64,000 bases of DNA from JAJDFU01 sp964641965 (GTDB taxonomy: Bacteria; Bacteroidota; Bacteroidia; Chitinophagales; Saprospiraceae): the NCBI GenBank assembly GCA_964641965.1, contig CAZXLD010000023.1, positions 10,048 to 74,047 on the forward strand. The letters are read 5' to 3'. Within the stretch, counting starts at the first letter, position 1. Every line of letters starts with the position of its first letter. The position numbers were made by a program, and so were the translations under genes. Below, piece by piece: positions 44,769 through 53,164 of this stretch. The notes beneath the pieces are model-generated. The model was not told the origin of the DNA, did no database searches, and was given only the letters and a program-made list of their open reading frames with translations.

Positions 44769-46007
44769 TCAATCGGGGGGATAATAATCCAGCGGCAGGA
44801 GCGAGGCAGTGGTGCCCGACCAGCCCAAATACCCGTCAACGAATAAAGATTGAACTTCTTCGTAATATCCGTTGGCGTAGATCCGCAGAGGGGCTTCCAG
44901 AATGATTTTCGATACCGGATACCGGGGAGATCGTCCGCGTTTGTAGGGATAATCCATGGATTCCTTGGCACCTTTATAGGTAAGGGCCAATTCGCCAACG
45001 TAGGTCAGCAGTCCATCCTGTACCAACCTTTTTCCGCTGGGATATTTTTTCCCCAGGCTATCCAGATAAATGGGTTTTCGGTTTTCGGACGCATAAAAGG
45101 ACAGACTGTCCTTGGCATTTAGGATTACGGTTCCCCCTTGTGTTGCCTGCGTCCTCGCCTTTTCCCGATAATGGGCCAGTTTACGTTCTACGAGATCCGG
45201 CGGAAGTCGGTTTGGGTTGGGAATCTTGTGTACGGCCTGCACTTCAAACTTTTCCTCTTTCAGTTTTCCATCATGAAGGGTTCGTATGAAATGGAGCAAC
45301 GACCCCTCATACTCCTTTTGCCGGCGTTTGTTCCAACGCTTCTCTTTTCTGGAGGAGGAAGTCTCCAGCGGTTCAAAACGGGGAATGCCGGTATACGCGA
45401 GGCGACCGGAAGCGTAATCGCACTGAAAAGACTTCAAATCATAGATGAGTTCATAGCCCAACCATTCATTCCGGATCCGCAGGGGTTCTTTGGCATGTGC
45501 AAACAGTGTCTTTTTCTCCGGATTAAAATAAAAGAGCAGGGCACCGGGATTTTCAATTTCGCAGGCCTTACTGGCGGGATTTTTACCTAAGAACAGGTTT
45601 CGGAATTCCCGAAAATTAGCCAGCCAACCAGCGGTATCCGGCCGAACAAATATTTCCGGCAGTTCCACAGCGTCTTTTTCAAGTTTGATGGTAAGGCTCA
45701 GTTTCTGGTCCTGGCGAATTTCGAGTGGGAGTGAATAGGTCTTGTACCCAACGAAGGAAACGGTCAGGTCATACTTTCCCGGTAGAAAGCCATCTAAAAG
45801 AAACTGCCCGTCAGATTCCGAGTTGGTCCCGATGGATGTATTGGCGAAGAAAACGCTTGCAAATTCGATGGGCGCGCCCGACTCTTTATCCTGAATGACA
45901 CCTTCCAGGACCTGTGCCTGGATAAGTTGTCCGATCAGGAGGAGCGGGATAATCACACCTAATACTTTGGGCATATGGATAATTGGTTTCCTTGAAAAGC
46001 ATTTCAT
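44769..46007 (-). CDS. Secreted CarboxypepD_reg-domain protein
   Basis: 412 aa from the ATG at 46007; the ATG at 45974 is a plausible alternative, and the longer frame to 46166 is rejected for lack of a signal peptide. The signal core is VLGVIIPLLLIGQLIQAQ. A CarboxypepD_reg-like domain follows at about residues 33-115 (LEGVIQDKESGAPIEFASV, GKYDLTVSFVGYKTYSL). The remaining 300 residues match an unnamed Bacteroidota domain with KKTLFAHAKEPLRIRNEWLGYELIYDL and KPIYLDSLG segments. It has no plug or barrel, so it is not a receptor. Function unknown. Confidence 0.82.
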   Translation of the reverse strand: MKCFSRKPIIHMPKVLGVIIPLLLIGQLIQAQVLEGVIQDKESGAPIEFASVFFANTSIGTNSESDGQFLLDGFLPGKYDLTVSFVGYKTYSLPLEIRQDQKLSLTIKLEKDAVELPEIFVRPDTAGWLANFREFRNLFLGKNPASKACEIENPGALLFYFNPEKKTLFAHAKEPLRIRNEWLGYELIYDLKSFQCDYASGRLAYTGIPRFEPLETSSSRKEKRWNKRRQKEYEGSLLHFIRTLHDGKLKEEKFEVQAVHKIPNPNRLPPDLVERKLAHYREKARTQATQGGTVILNAKDSLSFYASENRKPIYLDSLGKKYPSGKRLVQDGLLTYVGELALTYKGAKESMDYPYKRGRSPRYPVSKIILEAPLRIYANGYYEEVQSLFVDGYLGWSGTTASLLPLDYYPPD

Positions 46008-46170
46008 GAGGAGAATAGTTTGGGGTGAGACCCAGAATGATTCGCCTCTGGGGAGAATATTGTGATGATAGGGAGAATTACGATTCAGGAAAGAATACAG
46101 CACAGCATTCAAATGGTGAATTGAGGTTTTATGACATTGCACCATTAAAAAGGGCAGCCGCCCCACTGGA

Positions 46171-46206
46171 CTTCTGCCTTTTACATTTGTCTGTTTTACA
46201 TTTCGG
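46171..46206. repeat. Pyrimidine-rich periodic repeat ending at the tRNA
   Basis: Units are CTTCTGC, CTTTTAC, then TCTGTTTTACATTT following a first TTTTACATTT copy 15 nt earlier. The unit resembles the 13301-13330 duplication. It abuts the 3' end of tRNA-Arg, so it would lie in its trailer. Confidence 0.6.
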
Positions 46207-46278
46207 TGGTCCCGGCAGGAATCGAACCTGCATCTTAGGCTCCGGAAACCTACATTCTATCCGTTGAACTACGGGACC
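46207..46278 (-). tRNA. tRNA-Arg (anticodon CCG)
   Basis: All four arms form: acceptor GGTCCCG/CGGGACC, D stem GTTC/GAAT, anticodon stem TAGGT/GCCTA with loop TTCCGGA, and T arm GCAGG-TTCGATT-CCTGC. The anticodon CCG reads CGG codons. The discriminator base is A, and CCA is not encoded. Confidence 0.96.
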
Positions 46279-46290
46279 GGATTCGACCGG

Positions 46291-46321
46291 CAAAGATAGA
46301 CCTTTTCCCTATGATATACAA
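46291..46321 (-). promoter_or_regulatory. Promoter of tRNA-Arg (TTG, 20 nt, TATCTTTG)
   Basis: On the minus strand TTG (46319-46321) is followed by 20 nt and TATCTTTG (46291-46298), an exact Bacteroidota promoter. The expected start lies a few nt before the tRNA. Confidence 0.85.
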
Positions 46322-46362
46322 TGGATATCTTTTAATAGTCTTTTCGGCAACTCCCCCACCCT

Positions 46363-46397
46363 CTACCGTTTACCGTCTATCGTATACCATTAACCAT
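46363..46397. repeat. Heptanucleotide repeat, minus-strand consensus ACGGTnn
   Basis: Five 7-mers, CTACCGT, TTACCGT, CTATCGT, ATACCAT and TAACCAT. Read on the minus strand they give A-C/T-GGTnn, the same core as the array at 43172-43258, but degenerate. It lies 110 nt before the 46507 gene and next to the tRNA promoter. Confidence 0.7.
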
Positions 46398-46506
46398 CAA
46401 TTAAGTGTTTATTAAGCGAGCATTAATAGCTTAGACCTTACTTTATACTGAATTCAATATTGTTAAACCCTTGCCTAACCTATTAGGCTACTAATCTCCA
46501 AAAACC

Positions 46507-46944
46507 ATGCTTATTATTGAAGATCTTCTCCCCTATTTCGGAATCTCAGGTGAAGCGCACCTGCGCGAAAGCCCTTCCCGGGACCACCTCGCCGCCCGTC
46601 CACCAGTCAACATCATTCAGGATGATCAAACGCTCTATGTCCACTTTAAATGGAATCAAAAGGGACTCTTGGGCTGGATGTTTTGCGATTCCTTCTGGAA
46701 ATTGCAGGTATTCCTAGAATTGATGGGTACTGGGGAAACCCCTTCCGATCACCCCGTACAACACATCCCCTTTGTACAAGGTCAGGATGTAGATTACCAT
46801 GAGATTGTTTCTATCAACAATTTGAAGGAGGGCGTTTACAAAGTGGTAGTTTCCATGACGCTTTGCAGCCGAAGAGGAAAAGTAACGCCTCTGGCCGCCC
46901 ACCAGGAACTGGGTCTCGTACAGGTGTACGAAGATTTTGGATAG
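46507..46944 (+). CDS. Cytoplasmic protein of unknown family
   Basis: 145 aa with no signal peptide. No family recognised. It appears to be a single beta-sandwich (QTLYVHFKWNQKG, WKLQVFLELMG, GVYKVVVSMTLC). The opening and closing strands resemble the C-terminal part of the next gene (ILLKVSWGQN, GLYRFTAKVTG), so the two may share a domain. It is 64 nt upstream of that gene on the same strand, probably in one transcript. Confidence 0.7.
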   Translation: MLIIEDLLPYFGISGEAHLRESPSRDHLAARPPVNIIQDDQTLYVHFKWNQKGLLGWMFCDSFWKLQVFLELMGTGETPSDHPVQHIPFVQGQDVDYHEIVSINNLKEGVYKVVVSMTLCSRRGKVTPLAAHQELGLVQVYEDFG

Positions 46945-47008
46945 AATGATTTTGCGCGCCAGGCCTGCCGCTCCGGGCCTGGCCCCTTAACCCCCAAAAA
47001 CCGAAAGA

Positions 47009-47998
47009 ATGGAATTGGCTGCCGTTCATCCCGATGCCCGGTTGGAATTGATCCAGCAGGGCCAAAATTATATGTTCTGTTTTCAAGACCCCGAAGGCCA
47101 ACGCCTCTTCATTTCCAAAGCCTTTGCCACTGCTGCCCTGCGCAATGCCGCCCTAGTCAAAGCCTCGATCATCGAGGAATCCAATTACCAAATCCAGGGA
47201 GAAGGACCCTACCAGCTTGTCTTGTTTGATGGATCGGATGCAGCGCTTGGAAAAAGTCGCCATTTCCCGAGCTCAGATCAAGCCCAACAGCTGAAAACTG
47301 CATTACAACAAGCAGTCTCCTCTTTTGAGCTGCTCCCAGAAAAAGCTGATTCACTTTCCACGTCTACTGAATATCGCTTCGTACTTCAGTTTATCGAAGC
47401 GCAAAATCAGTGGTCCGTCCGGATTGAATATCCACACGGGCAGGAAAAAGCTTTATTCGAGGAAGTCGATTGGGATAAGATTACGGCCTACATAGAGCAT
47501 CATTTACCCAGAGAAAAGGCAGTCGATCCAGTACCTTCCGAGGAATTAGTTAGTGCTCCTTCAGAACTCAAAACGGAAGCCGCAGAACCTAAGCCGGTAG
47601 TACAAGAAAAGCTGCCTGTAAAGGAAATAGCTTATCAGGCTCCAACGGAACAACTCCGACTGGAAGTACTTCAAGATGCCTTTACCGTGGGGCAATTGGT
47701 AGATCGGATGGCCTCCAATATCCTGCTAAAGGTTAGCTGGGGGCAAAACCTGACACCTACCAAGACAAACCAGCTGAAGGCTGAGGTAACGGCTCAATCC
47801 ATGGGGAGCAACCAACGCATGCAGGTTGGTTCCTTTAATGGTCCATTGACAAAGGCGTCTCTGGAAATCCCATTGCGCTTAACCGACATACCGGATGGGT
47901 TATACCGGTTTACAGCGAAGGTTACCGGAGAATTTGACAACCGATCCGCTACCCTACTCGGAAACCGCCTGTTACAGCTCCAAGGGAGCACGAGTTAA
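47009..47998 (+). CDS. Protein with DUF1508/YegP-like N-terminal repeats and a beta-sandwich C-terminus
   Basis: 329 aa, without a signal peptide. Residues about 9-50 (NYMFCFQDPEGQRLFISKAFATAALRNAAL) and 56-105 (PYQLVLFDGSDAALGKSRHF) have the YegP/DUF1508 pattern of a FxFxL strand, a turn and a helix. A third, weaker copy may lie at 115-165 (YRFVLQFIEAQNQWSVRIEY). A Pro/Glu-rich linker follows. The last 130 residues are a sandwich resembling the 46507 protein. Role unknown. The comparison is by pattern and has not been tested by a search. Confidence 0.68.
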   Translation: MELAAVHPDARLELIQQGQNYMFCFQDPEGQRLFISKAFATAALRNAALVKASIIEESNYQIQGEGPYQLVLFDGSDAALGKSRHFPSSDQAQQLKTALQQAVSSFELLPEKADSLSTSTEYRFVLQFIEAQNQWSVRIEYPHGQEKALFEEVDWDKITAYIEHHLPREKAVDPVPSEELVSAPSELKTEAAEPKPVVQEKLPVKEIAYQAPTEQLRLEVLQDAFTVGQLVDRMASNILLKVSWGQNLTPTKTNQLKAEVTAQSMGSNQRMQVGSFNGPLTKASLEIPLRLTDIPDGLYRFTAKVTGEFDNRSATLLGNRLLQLQGSTS

Positions 47999-47999
47999 T

Positions 48000-48016
48000 A
48001 ATGGCCGCATGCCATT
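48000..48016. terminator. Small bidirectional hairpin between convergent genes
   Basis: AATGGC, 5-nt loop, GCCATT, then a T-run. It sits just after the 47009 stop and just before the stop of the minus-strand gene, so it could end both transcripts. The stem is only 6 bp. Confidence 0.5.
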
Positions 48017-48241
48017 TTAATTCTGACTAGGTTGGTCGACTTGAAAAACAGGATCAACGTAAAAGCCTAAATGCAGTGCCAGAGGATTGCCCTCAGTAAC
48101 CTCCATTTTGTTGGTCTTTAAGTTTATCCTCCGTTGGTAGGAGCACTGTTTGCAAGTGTAAATAATCCAATCCCCCTCTCGGGTGGCGGTACATTCATGT
48201 TGTTCAACACCCATTTCCAAAACTTTAGCTTTCTTGCTCAT
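48017..48241 (-). CDS. Small protein with a single zinc-ribbon-like C-x2-C pair
   Basis: 74 aa. The visible motif is IIYTCKQCSYQRRIN with one C-x2-C knuckle, preceded by HEC, which could complete a His/Cys zinc site. The rest is short and charged. No family recognised; such small proteins are commonly metal-binding adaptors. It is convergent with the 47009 gene and divergent from the BTAD regulator. The 267-nt gap to 48508 holds only AT-rich sequence with no clear motif. Confidence 0.62.
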   Translation of the reverse strand: MSKKAKVLEMGVEQHECTATREGDWIIYTCKQCSYQRRINLKTNKMEVTEGNPLALHLGFYVDPVFQVDQPSQN

Positions 48242-48507
48242 TATGATTAATTAAATGTGAGTAAATATGGGCTAGTAGAAAGTAAGTAGTTGGGTTACAG
48301 GGGTTTTACTATTTCTGGCGGAAACGCGAATATAAGTAGCATTGTTCATAAAAATAGCTTATCATATACAGAATGGATCTGGGTAGTATGCCATTAAGAA
48401 ATGAACAGATCCAACTTATTGGCAATAGAGTTGAACAGAGCAGCTTTTCGTATTAAAAAAATTATGTATAAGAACTATTATTTAAAGCCTCAAAAAAAGT
48501 AGTTAAA

Positions 48508-49695
48508 ATGAATATTGCATCGTATGGCTTCCCTCCGGCCATGCGTGAGCGATTGGGCAAATGGGCACAGGCCTCTTCCTTCCGTTTCATTCCCATTCAA
48601 ATGGATGAAGTGAATCAGGATCTAAAGCAATGGGATGCAGCACTGGCCTACTTTGACGAAGGAGCAAATCCTACAACAACCTTGATTAGGAAGCTCAAGA
48701 ACAGATTTCCATCCGTTCCTCTATTTGTCGTCGCTTATCATCCGGAACCCGAAGCCGTTGCCGAATTATTTAGAGCAGGAATAGATGACCTGTTTTTTGC
48801 TCCCTTAAACGAATCAAATCTGTTGGACCGGCTTTCCAAACCTATTGGCAAACCAGATCCTGAACAAGGAATAAGGCAGGGCAAGTCATCCGGAATTAAA
48901 AGAGGTAAATCATTACCCTTAGATGGCCCTGCCCTACACCCAGATATATTTGTCTCCTTTTTTGGAGAATTTTTACTCCGCGGAAAGAAAGGCCCTGCAG
49001 GTTTTGCCCCTGGAGGTAAAAAACAGAAAGCCTTGCTGGCCTATCTCTTGTATCGGTCCCACCGAAAACACCACAAAGATACGCTGATCGAAAAATTTTG
49101 GCCAGACGCGCTGCCCAGCCATGGTCGAAACTCTCTGAACGTAGCCTTACACGGTATTCGAAGGACCCTGGAGCTTGTTTGCCCAGATCAAAAGGTTCTG
49201 TTATTTAAGCAGGATTTTTATCAGATCAATCCGGACCTAAGCATCCAGACCGATGTCCAATCGTATTTACAATACTGGGAAATTGGACAAAGCCTGGAGA
49301 AAAACCTGGACTACTCCGGCGCGATAAAAAATTATCAGGAAGGGGTCCGGATATTTAGAGGTGAGTTTATGGAAAAGATCCCTTTGGAGGATTGGTTTCT
49401 ACTCGAACGGGATAAGATGCTGGATATCTTTCTTCACATGGGTCAACAAATTGCGGAACATCAGTTTGAGCAGAAAGATTATAAGAATTGCTTATATAAT
49501 TGCGCTCGATTATTGGAAAAAGACCCTTGTCTGGAAGAAATTCATCGTCTCATGATGACTTGCTATTTAAAAATGGGAAAGCGAGACCGGGCAGCCAAAC
49601 AATATCAACATTGCTGCGACAGATTGGCCTCTGACCTTCGCCTACAGCCCGAGCAGGAGACGCGGGATCTGTACCAGCAGATTATGGTGCGGTAG
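48508..49695 (+). CDS. BTAD-domain transcriptional regulator with a degenerate receiver-like N-terminus
   Basis: 395 aa. Residues about 1-115 have the alternating strand/helix pattern of a response-regulator receiver (AALAYFDEG, PSVPLFVVAYHP, GIDDLFFAPLNESNLLDRL). The phosphoacceptor Asp is not at the end of strand 3 and the KP loop is replaced, so it is probably not phosphorylated. Residues about 145-250 are a winged helix of the OmpR/SARP type (KQKALLAYLLYRSHRK, FWPDALPSHGRNSLNVALHGIRRTLE). Residues about 255-395 are a BTAD helical repeat domain. Such regulators often sense a partner protein or ligand. Targets unknown. Confidence 0.85.
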   Translation: MNIASYGFPPAMRERLGKWAQASSFRFIPIQMDEVNQDLKQWDAALAYFDEGANPTTTLIRKLKNRFPSVPLFVVAYHPEPEAVAELFRAGIDDLFFAPLNESNLLDRLSKPIGKPDPEQGIRQGKSSGIKRGKSLPLDGPALHPDIFVSFFGEFLLRGKKGPAGFAPGGKKQKALLAYLLYRSHRKHHKDTLIEKFWPDALPSHGRNSLNVALHGIRRTLELVCPDQKVLLFKQDFYQINPDLSIQTDVQSYLQYWEIGQSLEKNLDYSGAIKNYQEGVRIFRGEFMEKIPLEDWFLLERDKMLDIFLHMGQQIAEHQFEQKDYKNCLYNCARLLEKDPCLEEIHRLMMTCYLKMGKRDRAAKQYQHCCDRLASDLRLQPEQETRDLYQQIMVR

Positions 49696-49824
49696 AAGGA
49701 GGTTTGGTATTGGCTGCTTCGTTCATGCACAAGGCTATTGTGGCCGCTGCAGGATCAGGAAACACATTGTGCATCCTGTTTTACGACTCTATTACTGGGC
49801 AAATCAGCAATTTAGGATCACGAA

Positions 49825-49845
49825 CTAGGGAAACCGTAACCCTAG
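49825..49845. terminator. Hairpin between convergent BTAD and MscS genes
   Basis: CTAGGG (49825-49830) pairs with CCCTAG (49840-49845) around a 9-nt loop. It lies between two convergent stops, where a bidirectional terminator is expected, but no T-run follows. Weak. Confidence 0.35.
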
Positions 49846-49903
49846 GTGACATGCCTATAATCTAGGCCAACCTCCGCAATTCACCTTTGCGGCCGGACAA
49901 TCT

Positions 49904-50956
49904 TCATTCCGTCGGCTCCAACTCTATCCGTTGTCTTGGAAGGCTATTCGGATAGTTGTCCTGGATAAAGCTGATCATCTGTTCCCGAATATCGCAGCGG
50001 AGGTCCCAGGCTTCGGGTGCATTCCGAGCACTCATCAATAGGCGAACCTCCATGGCGTTTGGCTTGGAGTCCGTTACTTGGACCACACTCACGCGCTTAT
50101 CCCAAAGCGAATGGCCTTCCAAAAGCTCGCGAAGCTTGTCCCGCACCACCTGTACTGGTACCGTGTAATCCATGTGCAAAAAAACCGTTCCCAACAATTG
50201 GGACGTTGTCCGTGTCCAATTCTGAAATGGCTGCTCCACGAAGTACCGGATGGGTAAGACCAATCGCCGTTCATCCCAGATCTTCACCACCACATAGGTA
50301 AGGGTAATTTCTTCAATTTTACCCCACTCTCCTTCCACAATGACCACATCATCAATTCGAATGGGCTGGGTAAAAGCGATCTGAAATCCAGCCAACAAAT
50401 TAGCTATTGTACTTTGAGCCGCCACGCCGATGATTATCCCGGCCACACCTGCTGACGCCAGTATACTGGTCCCAAACCGTCGGACACTTTCAAACTGGAG
50501 TAAGATGAGGGCAAAAAACAGAATCACGATGACAACCCCAACCACATCTTCGATATAATCGATCTGGGTGATTACCTTCCGTTCATCCAGATTATCGGAG
50601 GAAGAAATATCGAACTGGTTTCGGACTACATCGGCAAAAAAACGAAAAACCCCCATAGCCAACCAGCCGGAACTGATGTAAAAAAGGGTCAAAATCAGAT
50701 AATAGCCCCAATTCGGCAGAGTGGAATCCTCCAGAAATCCGCGGTAGCCAATCACGATGGCTATTAATGGGAAAAAGAAATAGATAGGCCACTTTAGTTT
50801 TCCCTTCAGACTGGATAGTAAACCTTTATTCCGCTTTTTCAGCTGCCACCGAACAATCCTCAACAATAAAAAACTGAAAAGAAAGGCCGAAAGTGCATAT
50901 ACAACCAGTATTCCGAGTTTATGGACCCAGTCTGGTAGATCATTGATCCATTCCAT
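49904..50956 (-). CDS. MscS-family mechanosensitive channel
   Basis: 350 aa. Four to five helices precede the pore helix; the pore and beta domain follow: AGVAGIIIGVAAQSTIANLLAGFQIAFTQPIRIDDVV, VEGEWGKIEEITLTYVVVKIWDERRLVLPIRYF. The final alpha/beta domain is complete. It opens under osmotic downshock in the inner membrane. Length exceeds MscS of E. coli (286 aa) because of extra N-terminal helices. It is divergent from the SulP gene. Confidence 0.93.
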   Translation of the reverse strand: MEWINDLPDWVHKLGILVVYALSAFLFSFLLLRIVRWQLKKRNKGLLSSLKGKLKWPIYFFFPLIAIVIGYRGFLEDSTLPNWGYYLILTLFYISSGWLAMGVFRFFADVVRNQFDISSSDNLDERKVITQIDYIEDVVGVVIVILFFALILLQFESVRRFGTSILASAGVAGIIIGVAAQSTIANLLAGFQIAFTQPIRIDDVVIVEGEWGKIEEITLTYVVVKIWDERRLVLPIRYFVEQPFQNWTRTTSQLLGTVFLHMDYTVPVQVVRDKLRELLEGHSLWDKRVSVVQVTDSKPNAMEVRLLMSARNAPEAWDLRCDIREQMISFIQDNYPNSLPRQRIELEPTE

Positions 50957-51022
50957 AGGTGCGTAATTCTATAAGTCACAAGTAGACTGAGAAAAATAAG
51001 CAAAACGAGATAACCTTTCTCC

Positions 51023-51053
51023 TTGTGAATCAGGAGTAATATACCTACATTTG
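51023..51053 (+). promoter_or_regulatory. SulP gene promoter (TTG, 20 nt, TACATTTG)
   Basis: TTG at 51023-51025, 20-nt spacer, TACATTTG at 51046-51053: an exact Bacteroidota consensus. The predicted leader is about 100 nt long and contains an inverted repeat TAGTAG (51093-51098) / CTACTA (51113-51118). Confidence 0.75.
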
Positions 51054-51162
51054 ATAGCATAACTATTCATTATGACTGTGATTAAATCTTTTTAGTAGTC
51101 AAACTTTTTATTCTACTACTAGCAACAGTCCGACAAACAATCAACTAAAAATTCCACTTCCT

Positions 51163-52824
51163 ATGGTCAAACCAACGCCCAATCTCAACTCAGCCGAGTC
51201 AGACTGGACCCCTGGTATCCTGTCAAATTTCAAATACGACTTTCCTTCCAGTATAGTGGTATTTCTGGTTGCTGTTCCACTATGCTTGGGGATTGCCCTG
51301 GCCTCCGGAGCTCCCCTATTTTCAGGAATTATCGCCGGTATCGTAGGTGGTATAGTGGTGGGTGTCTTGAGTGGATCCCCACTCGGGGTTAGCGGTCCCG
51401 CTGCAGGATTGGCAGTTATCGTTTTAACTGCCATTCAAGATCTTGGCGCTTTTAATGTATTTCTGATGGCTGTCGTGCTGGCTGGTGTGGTCCAAATCGC
51501 TTTGGGATATGCCAAAGCTGGTATCATTGCCTATTACTTCCCTTCCAGTGTCATCAAAGGAATGTTGTCCGGTATCGGAATTATCATCATTCTCAAGCAA
51601 ATTCCACATGCTTTTGGATACGATAAAGACTATGAAGGGAGCTTCGCCTTCAATCAACCAGATGGGCAAAATACCATTAGTGAATTGTGGAATATGGTCA
51701 ACTATATCAGCCCTGGAGCCATGATCATTGCCGCCATTTCTATTGCGATTTTGGTGATTTGGGAGCAGCCCTTCATGAAAAAACAGTCATTCACCCGGAT
51801 TATCCAGGGCCCACTGGTAGTTGTTGCGGCGGGTATTGGCCTGAACCTTCTTTTTCGGACCCTCCCAAACCTGGCTCTCCAGGGTGACCAGGTAGTTAGT
51901 ATTCCGGTAGCCGAAAGTTTCTCAGGCATCCTGGGACTGTTCACCTTCCCGGATTTTGGCGCCATTGTCCGACCAGAAGTTTATCTGACCGCCTTTACCA
52001 TAGCTATTGTTGCCAGTCTCGAAACTTTACTCTGCGTAGAAGCTACCGACAAATTGGATCCCTACAAGCGGATTACGCCCACCAATCGCGAATTGAAAGC
52101 ACAGGGTGTAGGCAATATGATCTCCGGTCTCATCGGTGGATTACCGGTAACTCAGGTTATCGTTCGCTCCTCTGCCAACATTCAGTCCGGTGGACGCACT
52201 AAGATGGCCGCCATTTACCATGGTATCATCTTGATGGCTTGTGCCCTGGCCATTCCAGCTGTGCTGAACCTGATTCCACTATCTAGCCTGGCCGCTATTC
52301 TTTTTCTGGTCGGCTACAAGCTGGCCAAGCCTTCTCTGTTTAAGCAAATGTTTGCCCAGGGACGGACCCACTTCATTCCATTTATTGTCACCATTTTGGG
52401 TATTGTATTTACCGACTTGTTGATCGGAATTGGAATGGGTCTGGTAGTCGCTATCTTCTACATCCTGTACAACAACTATAAAAAACCCTACTTCTTCCAT
52501 CCGGAAAAGCATGAGGAAGGCGAGCCTATTGTACTTGAATTATCCGAGGAAGTGACCTTCCTGAACAAGGCCAGCATCATGCAAACCTTGAACCACATGC
52601 CGGAAAACTCGACCGTAATCATCGATGCGCATCGCTCCAAATCTATTGACCTGGATGTGTTAGAGATTATCGAGGATTTCAAGAAAAACGCTGTGTACAA
52701 GCATATTCAGGTGAAAACCATTGGCTTCGAAAATAATGGGAAGCACAAGGATCCGGTCAAAATGTTTACGAAAAAAGTAGTGGAAGGAAAAGGGGTTGTT
52801 ATTGGAAGTATAGCTGACCGGTAA
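51163..52824 (+). CDS. SulP/SLC26 inorganic anion transporter with STAS domain
   Basis: 553 aa. The membrane part has the SulP opening (VPLCLGIALASGAPLFSGIIAG, SGPAAGL), the SLETLLCVEATDKLDPYKR and GLPVTQVIVRSSANIQSGGRTKMA segments, and about 12-14 helices. A C-terminal STAS domain lies at about residues 455-550 (IVLELSEEVTFLNKASI, NSTVIIDAHRS, DLDVLEIIEDF). Bacterial members move bicarbonate (BicA), sulfate or other anions. An SbtA-type gene nearby makes bicarbonate the favoured substrate (inference). It sits in the inner membrane. Confidence 0.94.
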   Translation: MVKPTPNLNSAESDWTPGILSNFKYDFPSSIVVFLVAVPLCLGIALASGAPLFSGIIAGIVGGIVVGVLSGSPLGVSGPAAGLAVIVLTAIQDLGAFNVFLMAVVLAGVVQIALGYAKAGIIAYYFPSSVIKGMLSGIGIIIILKQIPHAFGYDKDYEGSFAFNQPDGQNTISELWNMVNYISPGAMIIAAISIAILVIWEQPFMKKQSFTRIIQGPLVVVAAGIGLNLLFRTLPNLALQGDQVVSIPVAESFSGILGLFTFPDFGAIVRPEVYLTAFTIAIVASLETLLCVEATDKLDPYKRITPTNRELKAQGVGNMISGLIGGLPVTQVIVRSSANIQSGGRTKMAAIYHGIILMACALAIPAVLNLIPLSSLAAILFLVGYKLAKPSLFKQMFAQGRTHFIPFIVTILGIVFTDLLIGIGMGLVVAIFYILYNNYKKPYFFHPEKHEEGEPIVLELSEEVTFLNKASIMQTLNHMPENSTVIIDAHRSKSIDLDVLEIIEDFKKNAVYKHIQVKTIGFENNGKHKDPVKMFTKKVVEGKGVVIGSIADR

Positions 52825-52865
52825 TACCCTTCTTCCCAAAAAATATCGATAAGGCAATACTTCAA

Positions 52866-52905
52866 AAATCTCCGGTTTCAAATCTCATTTTGGAACTGGA
52901 GATTT
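52866..52905 (+). terminator. Stem-loop after the SulP gene
   Basis: AAATCTCCGGTT (52866-52877) pairs with AACTGGAGATTT (52894-52905) with one G-T pair. The stem can extend three more pairs. It lies 42 nt after the stop, but there is no pure T-run. Confidence 0.55.
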
Positions 52906-53164
52906 ATTGACCCCTGGTTTTCAATCTGCTTCCTGTTTTGCTTAATGAAGATTCGACCTCCTTCTTGTACTTAAGCAAGACTAAAATGGTATAGCCTATT
53001 ACTTCGCAGGCTCCCCCCAGTCGTTCTCCGCAGGCCCGGAGGAGGATCTTTAGACCCCTCCGAGCTTCCCTACACGCCGTTTATACCCTTTCAAAGAAGG
53101 AATGATCCAGGGAAATAAGACATTCCTTAACACGGCAAGAAGAGGCTATTCACCCACCGCTGGT
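52906..53164. other. Intergenic stretch between SulP and SbtA genes
   Basis: Together with 52825-52865 this gap is 340 nt. Apart from the stem-loop at 52866-52905 I see one GC-rich hairpin, CGGAGG (53037-53042) with CCTCCG (53057-53062) and a 14-nt loop. It lies downstream of both convergent genes and could be a second terminator or a small structured element. No ORF of note. Confidence 0.5.

Noticed and set aside
46008..46166. Longer start for the CarboxypepD_reg protein
   Set aside because: It would put 53 residues before the signal peptide core; the internal Met at 46007 gives a normal signal peptide.
46025..46267. Open frame of 80 codons running over the tRNA-Arg
   Set aside because: It crosses a well-formed tRNA gene and its periodic repeat, and has no protein-like features.
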